Shown here in pieces: positions 7,333 to 13,220 of a stretch of DNA of 14,252 nt. The position numbers and the translations under genes were made by a program. Below the pieces are notes generated by a model, which worked only from the letters and a program-made list of their open reading frames with translations, did not search any database and was not told where the DNA came from. Positions within the stretch are counted from its first letter, which is position 1; the number at the start of each line of letters is the position of its first letter. The stretch is from positions 1 to 14,252 of the forward strand of contig DXKH01000009.1 in NCBI GenBank assembly GCA_019415335.1. The letters are read 5' to 3'. This DNA is from Citrobacter sp. (GTDB taxonomy: Bacteria > Pseudomonadota > Gammaproteobacteria > Enterobacterales > Enterobacteriaceae).

Positions 7333-7680
7333 ATGAAAACAACATCAGTATTCTGGCAACCGGCCCTGCAGGCTCCCGGCGAAATCGTCCGGGGGCTGGA
7401 TGATATCTGGCAGGCCATTCAAATCATCCTGCGAACCCCTCGCGGCAGCGACCCGCATCGCCCGGAGTTCGGCAGCAATCTGCATCTTTATATCGACTGG
7501 CCCATCGACCGGGCTATCCCACATGTGGTGCGCGAGTCTGTCGATGCCATTCGGCGCTGGGAGCCTCGCTGCCAGCTTATGTCGGTTAAACCCGCCGTCG
7601 ACGGCGAACATCTTACGCTCCGGGTGAGCTGGAAAGGCTCTGACGGACAGCCCCGGACTCAGGAGTTGCTATGGCGCTGA
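7333..7680 (+). CDS. W: Baseplate wedge protein W (gpW / T4 gp25-like)
   Basis: A 115-residue protein, the same length as P2 gpW and of the gp25-like (IraD/Gp25) family that sits at the inner baseplate and primes sheath assembly. Characteristic residues: GEIVRGLDDIWQAIQIIL, then TPRGSDPHRPEFGSNLHLYI, where the P-E-(F/Y)-G-(S/C) signature is plain, and a C-terminal RESVDAIRRWEPRCQL. The ATG at 7333 fits the family N-terminus, but its upstream region is locked in a hairpin. Its end overlaps the J start by ten bases, so J translation is coupled to W. Confidence 0.94.
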   Translation: MKTTSVFWQPALQAPGEIVRGLDDIWQAIQIILRTPRGSDPHRPEFGSNLHLYIDWPIDRAIPHVVRESVDAIRRWEPRCQLMSVKPAVDGEHLTLRVSWKGSDGQPRTQELLWR

Positions 7681-8774
7681 CAGAACCCGATTTTATTGAA
7701 CGTGATGCTGACAAAATCACGGCTGAAATGATTGCACAGTACGAAGCCGCAACCGGCAAAACGCTGTATCCCGCTCAGGCTGAACGCCTGTTGATTGACC
7801 TGTGGGCCTACCGCGAAATGCTGGTCAGGGTGGCGGCGCAGGAAGCGGCCAAACAGAATCTGGTCGCCTTTGCCCGTGAGCCGATGATTGATTACCTCGG
7901 TGAACTGGTCGGTGTATACCGTCTTGCCGCGCAGCCTGCCACCACCACGCTCCAGTTCTCCGTGGATGAGGCGCTGGCCATTGATGTGCTGATTCCGGCA
8001 GGAACCCGCGTCAGTGCTTCCGACAGCATTATTTTTGCCACCGATACGGACGTGGTGTTAAAGGCCGGACTGCTTCTGGTCAATGCCATGGCCACCTGTA
8101 CCGAACCGGGAGCCGCTGGCAACGGCTGGCAACCTGCGCAGGTCAGTCAGTTGCTTGATGAGATTGATAACGTCGACCTGCAGGTGACCAATCTGGCGGC
8201 CAGTTCTGGCGGTTCTGAGCAGGAAGATAATGACAGGCTCCGCGAGCGTATCAAACTTGCCCCGGAGTCATTCACTAACGCCGGAAGCCGTATGGCATAC
8301 CGCTTTCATGCCATGCAGGCCCATCCCAACATCGTCGATGTTGCCGTGCTTTCCCCGGTTCCAGGCACCGTAGAGCTGTATCCGCTGCTCAGCACCGGCC
8401 TGCCGGACGACAGCATCCTCACGCTGGTAGAGAGTTTCTGTTCGGATGAAAAAGTCAGACCGCTCACTGATACCGTGCGGGTTAAAACGCCTCTGCAGGT
8501 GGATTACGCCATTGAAGCCAATATCACGATCTACCGCGACCAGGATGCCAACTCGGTAAAGGACAACGCTAACAGTGCCATTCAGAACTGGGTGGCATCC
8601 CGTACCGCCACACTGGGGCGCGATATTGTTCCCAGCCAGATTATCAGCGTGCTGTCCGTCTCCGGGGTATATCAGGTCGAACTGGTGACACCGGCACTGC
8701 GGGTGGTGGCAGAAAACGAATGGGCAAACTGCACCGCAATTATTCTCAACATGACCGGAGTATCCGATGGCTGA
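7671..8774 (+). CDS. J: Baseplate wedge protein J (gpJ-like)
   Basis: A 367-residue protein of the baseplate J-like family. P2 gpJ is about 302 residues and Mu gp47 about 360, so the length is nearer the Mu type. Features: N-terminal FIERDADKITAEMIAQYEAA, then LYPAQAERLLIDLWAYREML, a beta-rich middle (FSVDEALAIDVLIPAGTRVS) and the conserved GSEQEDNDRLRERIKLAPES ahead of NAGSRMAYRFHA, followed by a ferredoxin-like C-terminal half (VDVAVLSPVPGTVELYPL). Together with W and I it forms the baseplate wedge. It overlaps W at the start and I at the end by eight bases (the ATG of I lies within the J end). Confidence 0.93.
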   Translation: MALTEPDFIERDADKITAEMIAQYEAATGKTLYPAQAERLLIDLWAYREMLVRVAAQEAAKQNLVAFAREPMIDYLGELVGVYRLAAQPATTTLQFSVDEALAIDVLIPAGTRVSASDSIIFATDTDVVLKAGLLLVNAMATCTEPGAAGNGWQPAQVSQLLDEIDNVDLQVTNLAASSGGSEQEDNDRLRERIKLAPESFTNAGSRMAYRFHAMQAHPNIVDVAVLSPVPGTVELYPLLSTGLPDDSILTLVESFCSDEKVRPLTDTVRVKTPLQVDYAIEANITIYRDQDANSVKDNANSAIQNWVASRTATLGRDIVPSQIISVLSVSGVYQVELVTPALRVVAENEWANCTAIILNMTGVSDG

Positions 8775-9345
8775 GCCGCTACAACTTCCGCCGCCGCTTG
8801 AGGGGGATATCAGCCTCAGAACGCTGGGAAGACTGGCCGGGCGGCTGGATAACATCGACCTGAGCGTACTGATGGTCTATCTCGTCGATATCGTCGACAG
8901 TTCCGCGCTGCCATGGCTGGGCGAGCAGTTCTCACTGTTCGGCGATGGCTGGGAGCTTGCGGAGTCGGACGATGTACGCCGCATGCTTATCAAATCCGCT
9001 ATCGAACTGCACCGCTACAAAGGGACGCCGTGGTCAATCCGGGAAATTATCCGCCGTTTCGGCTTCGGCGAAGTGGATCTGATTGAAGGCACTGGACAGA
9101 TCGGCTACGACGGCAAACACACTTACAACGGGCTTTTTGTCCATGGTGATGTGGAAGCCTGGGCGGTCTATCGCGTCATCCTTCAACAGCCCATTACTAA
9201 CGATCAGGCGGCACTGTTACGTCAGACGCTCGCTGCCTTTGCTCCGGCCCGCTGTCATCTGGCGAGCCTTGAGTATCAGTCTGTCGCCATTCGCTACAAC
9301 AACACCGTCAACTATGACGGTAGCTACAACCACGGGAGCAGTTAA
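8767..9345 (+). CDS. I: Baseplate protein I (P2 gpI-like)
   Basis: A 192-residue protein of the tail protein I family (P2 gpI is 176). It forms the peripheral baseplate wedge and connects to the tail fibres. Typical features: an N-terminal LEGDISLRTLGRLAGRLDNI, then SSALPWLGEQFSLFGDGWEL, then KSAIELHRYKGTPWSIREII, the H-(R/K)-x-K-G-T-P segment being a family hallmark, followed by GFGEVDLIEG and a C-terminus ending YNNTVNYDGSYNHGSS. The ATG lies inside the J stop region with CGGAG just upstream. The tail fibre gene starts two bases after its stop, consistent with I being the fibre docking protein. Confidence 0.92.
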   Translation: MAEPLQLPPPLEGDISLRTLGRLAGRLDNIDLSVLMVYLVDIVDSSALPWLGEQFSLFGDGWELAESDDVRRMLIKSAIELHRYKGTPWSIREIIRRFGFGEVDLIEGTGQIGYDGKHTYNGLFVHGDVEAWAVYRVILQQPITNDQAALLRQTLAAFAPARCHLASLEYQSVAIRYNNTVNYDGSYNHGSS

Positions 9346-9347
9346 TT

Positions 9348-10451
9348 ATGGCAAACCTACCCGAAACCCCGCAGTGGGAAGACGGCATTTACCAGATTGA
9401 GGTCTCCGACCCTGTTCTGGGCGGGCCTGACGGAATTTCTAACCGTCAGGGTAAACAGCTGGCCAGCCGCACGCTGTACCTGAAGCAACAGGTTGAAAAA
9501 GGCGGTTCTGACCTTGCGAAACACGTCGCGGCAGCAGACCCCCATACCCAGTACGCGCCGAAGGCCAGCCCGACATTCACCGGCACGCCAACAGCACCGA
9601 CCCAGGCCAAAACGGATAACAGCACCAAACTGGCCACAACGGCACACGTCAAGTCGGTGGTTGCTGATTACGCCCCTCTGTCCAGTCCGGCATTAACTGG
9701 TAAGCCGACAGCGCCAACCGCTGCGCAAACGGCCAATGACACACAGCTGGCCAACACAGCATTCGTCAAAGCGGCAATTGCTGCACTGGTTGCTTCGTCT
9801 CCTGAGGCGTTAGATACGCTGAACGAGCTGGCGGCGGCGTTGGGTAACGATCCTAATTTTGCCACTACCATGACAAAAGCCCTGGCTGGTAAGCAGCCGC
9901 TGGACAACACGCTAACGGCATTATCAGGGAAATCAGTCGCAGCTCTTCTCGAATACCTTGGTTTAGGGGAAGGCTCTGCTTTGCCGGTTGGCGTCCCCAT
10001 TCCGTGGCCGTCAGCAACGCCACCAACAGGGTGGCTCAAATGCAATGGGGCTGCGTTTACCGCCTCCCAGTACCCTAAGCTGGCTCAGGCCTATCCTGCG
10101 CTCAGATTGCCTGATTTAAGAGGCGAATTTATTCGTGGCTGGGATGACGGGCGCGGGGCGGATAGCGGGCGAGGTTTGCTTTCTGCTCAGGGTGCTATGT
10201 CATTCGATCACCGGCACTGGATTCCAACTTCATCAGGTACTGGCGGAGATGGTCCAATGACGGCTGTTTTTATAGATAACAATGCGTCAATGGCTTATTA
10301 CCCGGACGGAACTAATGAATATAACCCAAACCCGTCAACTGGCACGTTATTGCAGACATATACCGCAAAGGCAGCACTTGGTTCAGGAATGTTTGGTAGT
10401 GAAACGAGGCCGCGAAACGTTGCATTTAACTACATTGTGAGGGCTGCATAA
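9348..10451 (+). CDS. H: Tail fibre protein H, currently expressed form
   Basis: A 367-residue receptor-binding fibre. Residues 1-60 hold the baseplate-attachment region (PQWEDGIYQIEVSDPVLGGP, SNRQGKQLASRTLYLKQQVE). Residues 70-147 are two tandem ~39-residue fibre repeats (SPxxTGxPTAPT...TxLAxTAxVK). Residues ~150-203 hold EALDTLNELAAALGNDPNFA and the fixed end ALSGKSVAALLEY. A crossover site (9946-9971) encodes the following LGLGE, after which the sequence is replaceable. The present C-terminal part (from about residue 212) carries a tail collar-type domain (PIPWPSATPPTGWLKCNG; LPDLRGEFIRGWDDGRG) and ends FNYIVRAA. Base composition becomes more A+T rich after about 10150. The ATG follows the I stop with GGGAGC upstream; the TAATG end overlaps G. 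Confidence 0.93.
   Translation: MANLPETPQWEDGIYQIEVSDPVLGGPDGISNRQGKQLASRTLYLKQQVEKGGSDLAKHVAAADPHTQYAPKASPTFTGTPTAPTQAKTDNSTKLATTAHVKSVVADYAPLSSPALTGKPTAPTAAQTANDTQLANTAFVKAAIAALVASSPEALDTLNELAAALGNDPNFATTMTKALAGKQPLDNTLTALSGKSVAALLEYLGLGEGSALPVGVPIPWPSATPPTGWLKCNGAAFTASQYPKLAQAYPALRLPDLRGEFIRGWDDGRGADSGRGLLSAQGAMSFDHRHWIPTSSGTGGDGPMTAVFIDNNASMAYYPDGTNEYNPNPSTGTLLQTYTAKAALGSGMFGSETRPRNVAFNYIVRAA
9555..9788 (+). repeat. Two tandem fibre-shaft repeats in H
   Basis: Two adjacent 117-base units (9555-9671 and 9672-9788) each encode 39 residues of the pattern A-P-x-x-S-P-x-(F/L)-T-G-x-P-T-A-P-T...T-x-L-A-x-T-A-x-V-K. They are degenerate at DNA level. Such units are common in Mu S and P2 H-type fibres, where copy number varies between phages and sets shaft length. 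Confidence 0.75.
9946..9971 (+). other. Invertase crossover site 1, inside H
   Basis: A 26-base imperfect palindrome with central TT (9958-9959) and right arm GGTTTAGGGGAA, matching the gix/cix/hix/dix site pattern of Gin-type invertases. It lies in frame in H, encoding the E-Y-L-G-L-G-E stretch. An oppositely oriented copy with an identical right arm and the same core is at 11567-11592. Confidence 0.88.
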
Positions 10452-11053
10452 TGGCGCAGGCAAAATTAAACAACGAACTTATCGCCACAGAGGCAGGCGA
10501 TATTACAGTATTTAACTATGATGACGAGACGCGAGAATACCTCTCTTCATCTGTTGAATATCTGGCCGTAGGTGTAGGTATTCCAGCTAGCTCATGCACT
10601 GACGCCCCCGGCGAGGGCAAAGAGGGTTTTGCTATTTGCCGGACAGCCGATTTTACCGCTTGGGAATACGTTGCTGATCATCGTGGTGAAACGGTATACA
10701 GCACTGAAACAGGCGAATCGGTGATCGTTTCTTTGCCTGGAGACTATCCAGAAGGCACTACCACGCAGGCTCCGGCCACGCCGTATGATAAATGGGATGG
10801 CTCCGCTTGGGTGACGGATACGGAAGCGCAGCATGTAGCAAACGTGGCAGCAGCGGAGCAGATGAAATCGGAGCTACTGGCAGAAGCTCAGGGCACCATT
10901 AGCATTTGGCAGACAGAGCTACAGTTAGGTGTTATCAACGAGGACGATAAAGCCAGCCTTGTTAAATGGCTGGCCTATATTAAGCTGCTTCAGGTAGTAG
11001 ATACCAGTACAGCCCCGAATCTCAACCTACCTATTCCTCCTGAAAAGAACTAA
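10451..11053 (+). CDS. G: Tail fibre assembly protein G, currently expressed form
   Basis: A 200-residue chaperone for the adjoining fibre, of the caudovirales tail fibre assembly family (Mu U, P2 G). The N-terminal two thirds are variable and acidic; then comes TPYDKWDGSAWVTDTEAQ, a helical QMKSELLAEAQGTISIWQTE, and the family C-terminus ELQLGVINEDDKASLVKWLA followed by DTSTAPNLNLPIPPE, which I recognise from Mu U. The start overlaps the H stop (TAATG), so it is translationally coupled. The whole gene lies inside the invertible segment and so moves with its cognate fibre end. Confidence 0.92.
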   Translation: MAQAKLNNELIATEAGDITVFNYDDETREYLSSSVEYLAVGVGIPASSCTDAPGEGKEGFAICRTADFTAWEYVADHRGETVYSTETGESVIVSLPGDYPEGTTTQAPATPYDKWDGSAWVTDTEAQHVANVAAAEQMKSELLAEAQGTISIWQTELQLGVINEDDKASLVKWLAYIKLLQVVDTSTAPNLNLPIPPEKN

Positions 11054-11219
11054 TTTCAACCAAAATTGGCTCGCCATGTTCATTTACGGCGAGCCTCTTT
11101 CCCTCTGGTATTTCGGTTTGTGTGAAAAACCAATAGTCATCTGGTAGCCCAACAGCTCCAGTCATATCGTGTATCCCTGGCAGTGCCTCGGTCATTGTTT
11201 CAGGGTTGAAATATCGCAT
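11031..11219 (-). pseudogene. G': short, probably truncated alternative tail fibre assembly gene
   Basis: A 62-residue minus-strand frame, MRYFNPETMTEALPGIHDMT through PEGKRLAVNEHGEPILVEI to EISSFQEE. The start at 11219 is chosen because AGAGGA sits just upstream and follows the H' stop by 17 bases; a longer frame from 11264 would overlap H'. It looks like the N-terminal part of an assembly protein, ending where such proteins normally run on from 'PVLV' into the Gln/Glu-rich helix. The ~100-residue C-terminal domain seen in G is absent, and the 3' end overlaps the G end by 23 bases. It is silent in the present orientation. It may be a remnant, or a short functional variant. Confidence 0.6.
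11068..11095. terminator. Convergent hairpin between G and G'/H'
   Basis: GGCTCGCC and GGCGAGCC form a perfect eight base-pair stem (11068-11075 with 11088-11095) with a 12-base loop. It is followed by TCTTT on the + strand and by AATTTTGG on the - strand. It lies 15 bases after the G stop and within the G' reading frame. Placed inside the invertible segment, it could end transcription of whichever fibre operon is switched on and block antisense reading. Confidence 0.5.
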
Positions 11220-11236
11220 TGACCATTTTCCTCTGT

Positions 11237-11581
11237 TTAATTTGGTGGGCAATAGACGCGCCAAGAAAATCCATTACTTGACGGATTACCGTTATACATC
11301 TGGCAGCGAGCCTTAAACCCGCTTGTGGTTACGGTGCTATCAATAATAATTGACACATGGCCTTGATTAACAGAAGAGCCGCTATCACCAGCAAGCCGTT
11401 CCGCCATAGAAATGTAACGCACCACTTTTGGTATCGTTATTGGAAAAGCAATTGTTGCCAGGCCATCAACGATAGATGGCGCATGACCGTGCATTTCAAT
11501 TGCACCATCAGACCAGACCGTCCATACCCCATTTACGTTGCTTCCCCGACTGGTTACATACTTCGCTTCCCCTAAACCAAG
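11237..11581 (-). CDS. H': silent alternative tail fibre C-terminus
   Basis: A minus-strand open frame encoding 114 residues from the crossover core to the stop, beginning LGLGEAKYVTSRGSNVNG and continuing VWTVWSDGAIEMHGHAPS to FSWRVYCPPN. It has no own start signal; an ATG at 11665 upstream is in invertase leader DNA and is probably fortuitous. After inversion it would join residue 203 of H in frame and replace the collar-type tip. It bears no resemblance by eye to the current H tip. The W-S-D-G-x-x-E-x-x-G pattern is common in phage fibre receptor-binding tips. It is followed by G' in the same orientation. Confidence 0.85.
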   Translation of the reverse strand, partial: LGLGEAKYVTSRGSNVNGVWTVWSDGAIEMHGHAPSIVDGLATIAFPITIPKVVRYISMAERLAGDSGSSVNQGHVSIIIDSTVTTSGFKARCQMYNGNPSSNGFSWRVYCPPN

Positions 11582-11592
11582 GTTTTTGGAAA
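11567..11592 (-). other. Invertase crossover site 2, inverted
   Basis: On the minus strand it reads a left arm ending AAAAACC, core TT (complement of 11579-11580), and right arm GGTTTAGGGGAA, identical to the right arm of the site in H. Orientation is opposite to site 1, which gives inversion rather than deletion. It lies about 60 bases upstream of the invertase gene, the usual arrangement in Mu and P1. Confidence 0.88.
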
Positions 11593-11622
11593 AGCAGTTA
11601 CACATAGCGAAATCTGTAAAAA

Positions 11623-11648
11623 TCCTCCCACCGCGACATAGAGGAGGA
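11623..11648 (+). promoter_or_regulatory. Invertase leader: anti-Shine-Dalgarno pairing
   Basis: TCCTCC (11623-11628) is complementary to GGAGGA (11643-11648), the ribosome binding site of the invertase, with a 14-base loop. The pairing could reduce translation of the recombinase and keep switching rare. No convincing promoter could be picked out by eye in 11593-11654. Confidence 0.4.
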
Positions 11649-11654
11649 GAATTG

Positions 11655-12236
11655 ATGGCCGTCATTGGTTATATCCGCGTATCAACAATCGACCAGAACA
11701 GCGATTTACAGCGCAATGCCCTCACAAGCGCAAACTGTGACCGCATTTTTGAAGACCGTATGAGCGGGAAAGTTGCCAGCCGCCCCGGTCTTAAACGCGC
11801 TTTAAAGTGCGTTAATAGCGGAGACACCCTGGTCGTGTGGAAACTGGACAGGCTGGGACGCAGCGTTAAGAACCTGATCGCACTGATATCAGAGTTACAT
11901 GAACGCGGTGCCCACTTCCGCTCTTTAACAGACAGTATTGATACCAGCACTGCCATGGGGCGCTTCTTTTTCCACGTGATGTCTGCACTGGCGGAGATGG
12001 AGCGCGAGCTAATCGTCGAACGAACGCTGGCCGGGCTGGCAGCAGCCAGGGCACAGGGACGCGTAGGTGGAAGGCCCAACGCATTAAAATCGTATGAGCG
12101 AGAGCAGATTGGGCGGTTATTGGCGAAGGGGCACACCCGCAAGCAGTTGGCCATTATTTACGGGGTAGGGTTATCGACGCTTTACCGATACTTTCCTGTT
12201 GATGGTCAGAAGAAGGATAACGCAGTAGGAATGTAA
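11655..12236 (+). CDS. gin: DNA invertase of the Gin/Pin/Hin serine recombinase family
   Basis: A 193-residue protein, the same length as Mu Gin. It inverts the fibre segment by cutting at the two dinucleotide cores. The catalytic serine is S10 in GYIRVSTIDQNSDLQRNAL, with R8 beside it; the arginine-rich active-site element is in WKLDRLGRSVKNLI; the conserved TDSIDTSTAMGRFFFHVM and ALAEMERELIVERTLAGLAA form the dimer helix. A C-terminal helix-turn-helix (residues ~145-183, TRKQLAIIYGVGLSTLYRYF) binds the site arms. The start is the ATG preceded by GAGGAGGAGA. In Mu and Hin systems a Fis-bound enhancer lies near the invertase gene; one is expected here but I could not pinpoint it. The gene lies outside the inverted segment and only 78 bases from the prophage end. 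Confidence 0.95.
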   Translation: MAVIGYIRVSTIDQNSDLQRNALTSANCDRIFEDRMSGKVASRPGLKRALKCVNSGDTLVVWKLDRLGRSVKNLIALISELHERGAHFRSLTDSIDTSTAMGRFFFHVMSALAEMERELIVERTLAGLAAARAQGRVGGRPNALKSYEREQIGRLLAKGHTRKQLAIIYGVGLSTLYRYFPVDGQKKDNAVGM

Positions 12237-12244
12237 TTCTTTTG

Positions 12245-12314
12245 CAAATATTGAAACGCCGCAGCGATGCCATTTATCTCACGGAAATGGGCGCATTTAT
12301 CGCGCGGCGCATCA
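12245..12314 (+). repeat. Prophage right end with Mu-like transposase-binding repeats
   Basis: The terminal bases are CA (12313-12314). Read inward on the minus strand, the end begins TGATGCGCCGCGCGATAAAT; the Mu right end as I remember it begins TGAAGCGGCGCACGAAAAAC, and the first 23 positions agree at 18. CATTTATC occurs at 12271-12278 and 12294-12301, 23 bases apart, with a weaker related block at 12245-12260. On the minus strand they contain GATAAATG, a core also seen in Mu right-end MuA sites. These are therefore probable binding sites of the phage transposase. Confidence 0.75.
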
Positions 12315-12319
12315 ATGTC
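12315..12319. other. Expected five-base target duplication copy (ATGTC)
   Basis: Mu-type insertion duplicates five host bases. Given the terminal CA at 12314, the first five host bases ATGTC should also occur immediately left of the prophage's left end, which is outside the window. This is an inference from family behaviour. Confidence 0.4.
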
Positions 12320-12531
12320 CGTACCGGAACGAATAGGTGCGTAAATATCCGCCACAGAAGCGGTACGCGTAAAACGGGGATCGACAACGATCAAGGTTGC
12401 ATCGTTGTTGTTTTTCGCTTCCATCGCCCAGCGGAAACCGACGGGATGTGCTTCAGCAGCGTTACCACCCATCACCATTACGACGTTAGCGTTTTTGATA
12501 TCCACCCAGTGGTTGGTCATCGCACCGCGAC

Positions 12532-12571
12532 CAAATGTTGGAGCAAGACTTGCTACCGTTGGTCCGTGTCA
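12532..12571 (-). promoter_or_regulatory. Selenocysteine UGA and bacterial SECIS hairpin
   Basis: On the fdnG strand the TGA at codon 196 is followed within about 15 bases by GGTAGCAAGTCTTGCTCC, which folds as AGCAA/TTGCT with a short GTC-type loop containing the G-U recognised by SelB. This is the known form of the fdnG SECIS element, which directs selenocysteine insertion in place of termination. Confidence 0.8.
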
Positions 12572-13193
12572 GACGCGCGCCTGGTTGTCTACCGCCAGCA
12601 TCCCGAGGGAGCGGGCAAATTTTTGAGTCAGCATCCCGGTTTCGTTGCTGGCACCGGAGGCACACAGCATACCGGTAGAAAGCCAACGGTTTACCGTTAC
12701 GCCCTGCTCGTTCTTTTCAATAAAGTTAGCGTCACGGTCAGCTTTCATCAGCTTCGCAATACGGGAGAATGCTTCATCCCAGCTAATGCGCTGCCATTTA
12801 TCAGAACCTGGCGCACGATATTCCGGGTAGCGCAGACGGTTTTCGCTGTTGACGTAATCCAGCAAACCGGCCCCTTTCGGGCACAGCGCACCACGGCTTA
12901 CCGGATGATCCGGGTCACCTTCAATGTGATAAATCGCTTCTCTGGCGTTTTTCGCGCCATCACCCAGGCTATACATCAATAGCCCGCAACCTACGGAACA
13001 GTATGTGCAGGTGTTACGGATCTCTTTAGCGCGTAATAATTTGTAGTTTCGCGCCTGAGCCAGTGCTTGCTTTGGGGCAAAGCCCAATGCCGCTACTGTT
13101 GTTCCAGCCATACCGCCCGCGCAGATTTTAAAAAATTGTCTGCGACTGACGTCCATTGCTTTCCTCTTTTTTCAGGGGTATTACTGCGCGAGG

Positions 13194-13199
13194 AAACTA
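13194..13199 (-). promoter_or_regulatory. Probable -10 element of the fdnG promoter
   Basis: TAGTTT on the minus strand is placed so that transcription would start near 13185-13188, leaving a leader of about 30 bases before the fdnG ATG and putting the FNR box at about -42. The hexamer itself is weak, as usual for an activator-dependent promoter. Confidence 0.45.
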
Positions 13200-13220
13200 A
13201 CAGTAAAATTCTGAATCTTT

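Larger units (their letters stand above)
9958..11580. other. Invertible tail-fibre segment (about 1.6 kb)
   Basis: The DNA between the cores of the two crossover sites contains the variable 3' part of H and all of G on the + strand, and G' and H' variable parts on the - strand, meeting tail to tail near 11031-11053. This is the S-U/U'-S' layout of the Mu G segment. Because both sites are read in the same frame (L-G-L-G-E), inversion yields an intact alternative fibre of 203 fixed plus 114 new residues (317). In the present orientation the 367-residue fibre with its collar domain is expressed. Confidence 0.9.
1..12314 (+). mobile_element. Right part of a Mu-like transposable prophage with a P2-like contractile tail
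   Basis: Every + strand gene from the window start to the invertase is a phage tail or tail-fibre gene. The last base of the element is set by a Mu-like terminus: read from the right, the minus strand begins TGATGCGCCGCGCG and contains repeated GATAAATG boxes, and FdnG coding sequence starts immediately beyond. The tail proteins are P2-type, but the order sheath, tube, E, T, U, X, D, V, W, J, I, H, G, invertase differs from P2 and matches what I recall for BcepMu-type transposable phages. The left end, early genes, transposase and head genes lie outside the window. Sequence shows a tail operon and a right terminus; transposition as the mode of insertion is inferred from the end structure and the interrupted host gene. 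Confidence 0.88.
12315..13156 (-). pseudogene. fdnG: Formate dehydrogenase-N alpha subunit, 5' part, interrupted by the prophage
   Basis: Encodes the first ~281 of about 1015 residues of the catalytic subunit of the periplasm-facing, nitrate-inducible formate dehydrogenase. Visible: twin-arginine signal (SRRQFFK, then a hydrophobic stretch to QALA); the 4Fe-4S cysteines in CTYCSVGCG plus the later ALCPKG; and the in-frame TGA at 12569-12571 at codon 196, the selenocysteine position (QARV-U-HGPT). Homology runs on to APIRSGTDI and then breaks. Beyond the junction the frame continues about 35 codons through prophage DNA to a stop at 12206-12208, giving a 316-residue hybrid. Most of the molybdopterin domain is missing, so the product is certainly inactive. 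The start is the ATG after AGAGGA. The remaining 3' part should lie beyond the left end of the prophage, followed by fdnH and fdnI. Confidence 0.93.

Noticed and set aside
11041..11620. CRISPR-like or tandem repeat array in the A+T-rich stretch
   Set aside because: The region is the inverted G'/H' coding sequence; no regularly spaced repeats are present.
11582..11665. ATG-started minus-strand frame leading into H' (142 residues)
   Set aside because: The part before the crossover core is the invertase leader and start read backwards. The real N-terminus is the fixed part of H, supplied by inversion.
12237..12314. tRNA or integrase-type attachment core at the prophage end
   Set aside because: No cloverleaf sequence, and the break lies inside fdnG coding sequence; the ends resemble Mu instead.
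12569..12571. Apparent nonsense codon in fdnG
   Set aside because: TGA at codon 196 is the known selenocysteine position and is followed by a SECIS hairpin; it is not the damaging lesion.
12242..12982. A 246-residue + strand open frame
   Set aside because: It is antisense to fdnG, starts in the prophage end and crosses the junction; the minus strand encodes clear FdnG.
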